From Acidobacteriota bacterium (GTDB lineage: Bacteria; Acidobacteriota; UBA6911; RPQK01; JADFOI01): 22,167 nt of DNA. The stretch lies in the NCBI GenBank assembly GCA_022545645.1, contig JACZQQ010000015.1, positions 1-22,167 on the forward strand, given 5' to 3'. The notes below the pieces were generated by a model. It worked only from the letters and a program-made list of their open reading frames with translations. It was not told the origin of the DNA and ran no database searches. Made by a program: the position numbers and the translations under genes. Shown one piece after another: positions 21,356 through 22,167 of this stretch (the stretch's first letter is position 1; each line of letters opens with the position of its first letter).

Positions 21356-21604
21356 AGCTGGGACTATTCATAAATTCTCTACTGCAGCAGCGAAACCATC
21401 CGTCGTGCTGTGCGCACCGACTGCGCGACCCGCAAGCGCGGGTGCCCCCGACCTCCTCAACGTACTGCAGTGAGTACGTTTGCGGGGGCCTCGGTAGTAC
21501 GTTTGCGGGGGCCGACCCGAAACGGGTGCCCTCGCGCGTGGCGCAACGCACTCAGTCCGGCGTTTTCCCCGCTTCGTAACGAGAACCTATGAATACTCCC
21601 GGCT
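21356..21604. mobile_element. MITE-like element with 24-bp terminal inverted repeats
   Basis: AGCTGGGACTATTCATAAAT... (21356-21379) and the complement of 21581-21604 match at 20 of 24 positions. The 249-bp interior has no convincing gene. It holds a tandem direct repeat GTACGTTTGCGGGGGCC (21474-21490 and 21497-21513), a perfect stem AACGTACT/AGTACGTT (21459-21480), and the stretch shared with 1702-1843 on the other strand. No clear target-site duplication. It separates the divergent gene at 20877 and queC. Confidence 0.8.
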
Positions 21605-21610
21605 GACTCA

Positions 21611-21619
21611 TGCTAGAAT
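21611..21619 (+). promoter_or_regulatory. Extended -10 element for queC
   Basis: TGCTAGAAT: TG, one base, then TAGAAT, an extended -10. The ATG of queC begins 8 bases after it, so the message may start at or within a base or two of the start codon. No -35 is visible; the region upstream is the end of the MITE. Confidence 0.45.
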
Positions 21620-21626
21620 CGAGAGG

Positions 21627-22167
21627 ATGTCCGATGCAGTTTGTATGGTCAGTGGTGGCTTGGATAGTTGTGTAACGGCCGCGGTCGCTCACTCCCGAGG
21701 ACTGCCTCTCGCCTTTCTGCACGTCAACTATGGCCAACTCACAGCAGCCCGAGAATTAAGGGCTTTCAACGAGATCGCTGATCACTACCAGGTCTCGGAG
21801 CGGTTTGTAGCCGACCCTACCCATCTCCGCAAAATGGGAGGTTCAGCCCTGACCGATCCCTCCATCGCTCTGCCCCAGGGAGACCTGGATCGAGAAGAAA
21901 TCCCCGTTTCCTATGTTCCCTTTCGCAACGCAAATCTGCTCTCCATTGCGACTAGTTGGGCCGAAGTTTTAAAGGCCCGATTTATCTATATTGGAGCAGT
22001 CCAAGAAGACAGTTCCGGATATCCAGATTGTCGGGAGTCTTTTTTTAAAGCTTTTAATGCGGTCATCGAAGAAGGTACAAAGCCGGACACTTCGATCGAG
22101 CTTGTCACGCCCCTCATCCATCTGAGCAAAAAGGAAATCGTTAAAAAGGGAGTTGCATTAAAAGTCC
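21627..22167 (+). CDS. queC: 7-cyano-7-deazaguanine synthase (partial, 3' end beyond window)
   Basis: 180 codons visible from ATG 21627, running off the right edge. QueC makes preQ0 from 7-carboxy-7-deazaguanine with ATP and ammonia, for queuosine or other deazaguanines. The PP-loop SGGLDS is at residues 9-14, followed by AFLHVNYGQLTAAREL, VPFRNANLLSIATSWAEV (QueC-type), and GAVQEDSSGYPDCRESFFKAF, the substrate-site motif. The four C-terminal zinc cysteines lie beyond the window. GAGAGG touches the ATG directly, too close for a normal ribosome binding site; an extended -10 lies just upstream. No preQ1 riboswitch is recognisable in the leader, which is mostly the MITE. Confidence 0.95.
   Translation, partial: MSDAVCMVSGGLDSCVTAAVAHSRGLPLAFLHVNYGQLTAARELRAFNEIADHYQVSERFVADPTHLRKMGGSALTDPSIALPQGDLDREEIPVSYVPFRNANLLSIATSWAEVLKARFIYIGAVQEDSSGYPDCRESFFKAFNAVIEEGTKPDTSIELVTPLIHLSKKEIVKKGVALKV

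Noticed and set aside
1..22167. tRNA, rRNA or riboswitch
   Set aside because: I saw no cloverleaf, rRNA segment or recognisable aptamer, including the queC and thiL leaders. A covariance-model scan would be decisive.

Overview
The window reads as a contiguous stretch of bacterial chromosome with mostly housekeeping genes, GC by eye in the low-to-mid fifties, and secreted proteins of a diderm (Gram-negative-type) cell: a predicted outer-membrane barrel, a BNR beta-propeller and TPR proteins with signal peptides. The gene content fits Acidobacteriota, but this is inference from style and not from a marker gene. I see no rRNA, tRNA, CRISPR array, phage module or defence system.

Layout. 1-103 is the 3' end of an unidentified gene followed by a terminator. 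270-1703 is an exported amidohydrolase. 1704-2504 holds a repeat element, an odd ORF fused to that repeat, and a biotin carrier protein. 2518-4793 (minus) is accD-folC. A strong sigma70-type promoter at 4868-4896 faces right into xseA-xseB-prenyltransferase-tlyA (4963-8207), the familiar exonuclease VII / isoprenoid / TlyA cluster but without dxs. 8317-8910 (minus) is a nucleosidase-type phosphorylase. 9000-10493 is nrdR-thiL. 10514-13532 encodes two exported TPR proteins, the first with what looks like a disabled metalloprotease motif and the second with a PsbP-like domain and a polyglutamine tail. 13566-14309 is rnc, convergent with a CPBP-family membrane protease (14306-15112, minus). 15376-16626 is an outer-membrane barrel with an Ig/PKD-like tail, and 17002-18939 a secreted BNR propeller. 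18981-21335 holds a small membrane-anchored protein, a zinc-ribbon RDD protein and two unknown genes. 21627 onward is queC, cut by the window edge.

The most unusual content is between the genes. There are two different MITE-like elements with terminal inverted repeats (16704-16977 and 21356-21604), and a relative of the second at 1702-1843 that is read through by an ORF. A 104-bp hairpin element lies at 8208-8311. Several intergenic 7-8 bp tandem arrays are present, and two of these repeat families run into the ends of genes (accD 3' end, tlyA 5' end). Five genes end in the same extended stop context, TAGCC[C/G]G(G), which is also the edge of the repeat at 21356-21604. I found no new multi-gene system. 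The repeat ecology and its link to stop codons is the best candidate for something undescribed.
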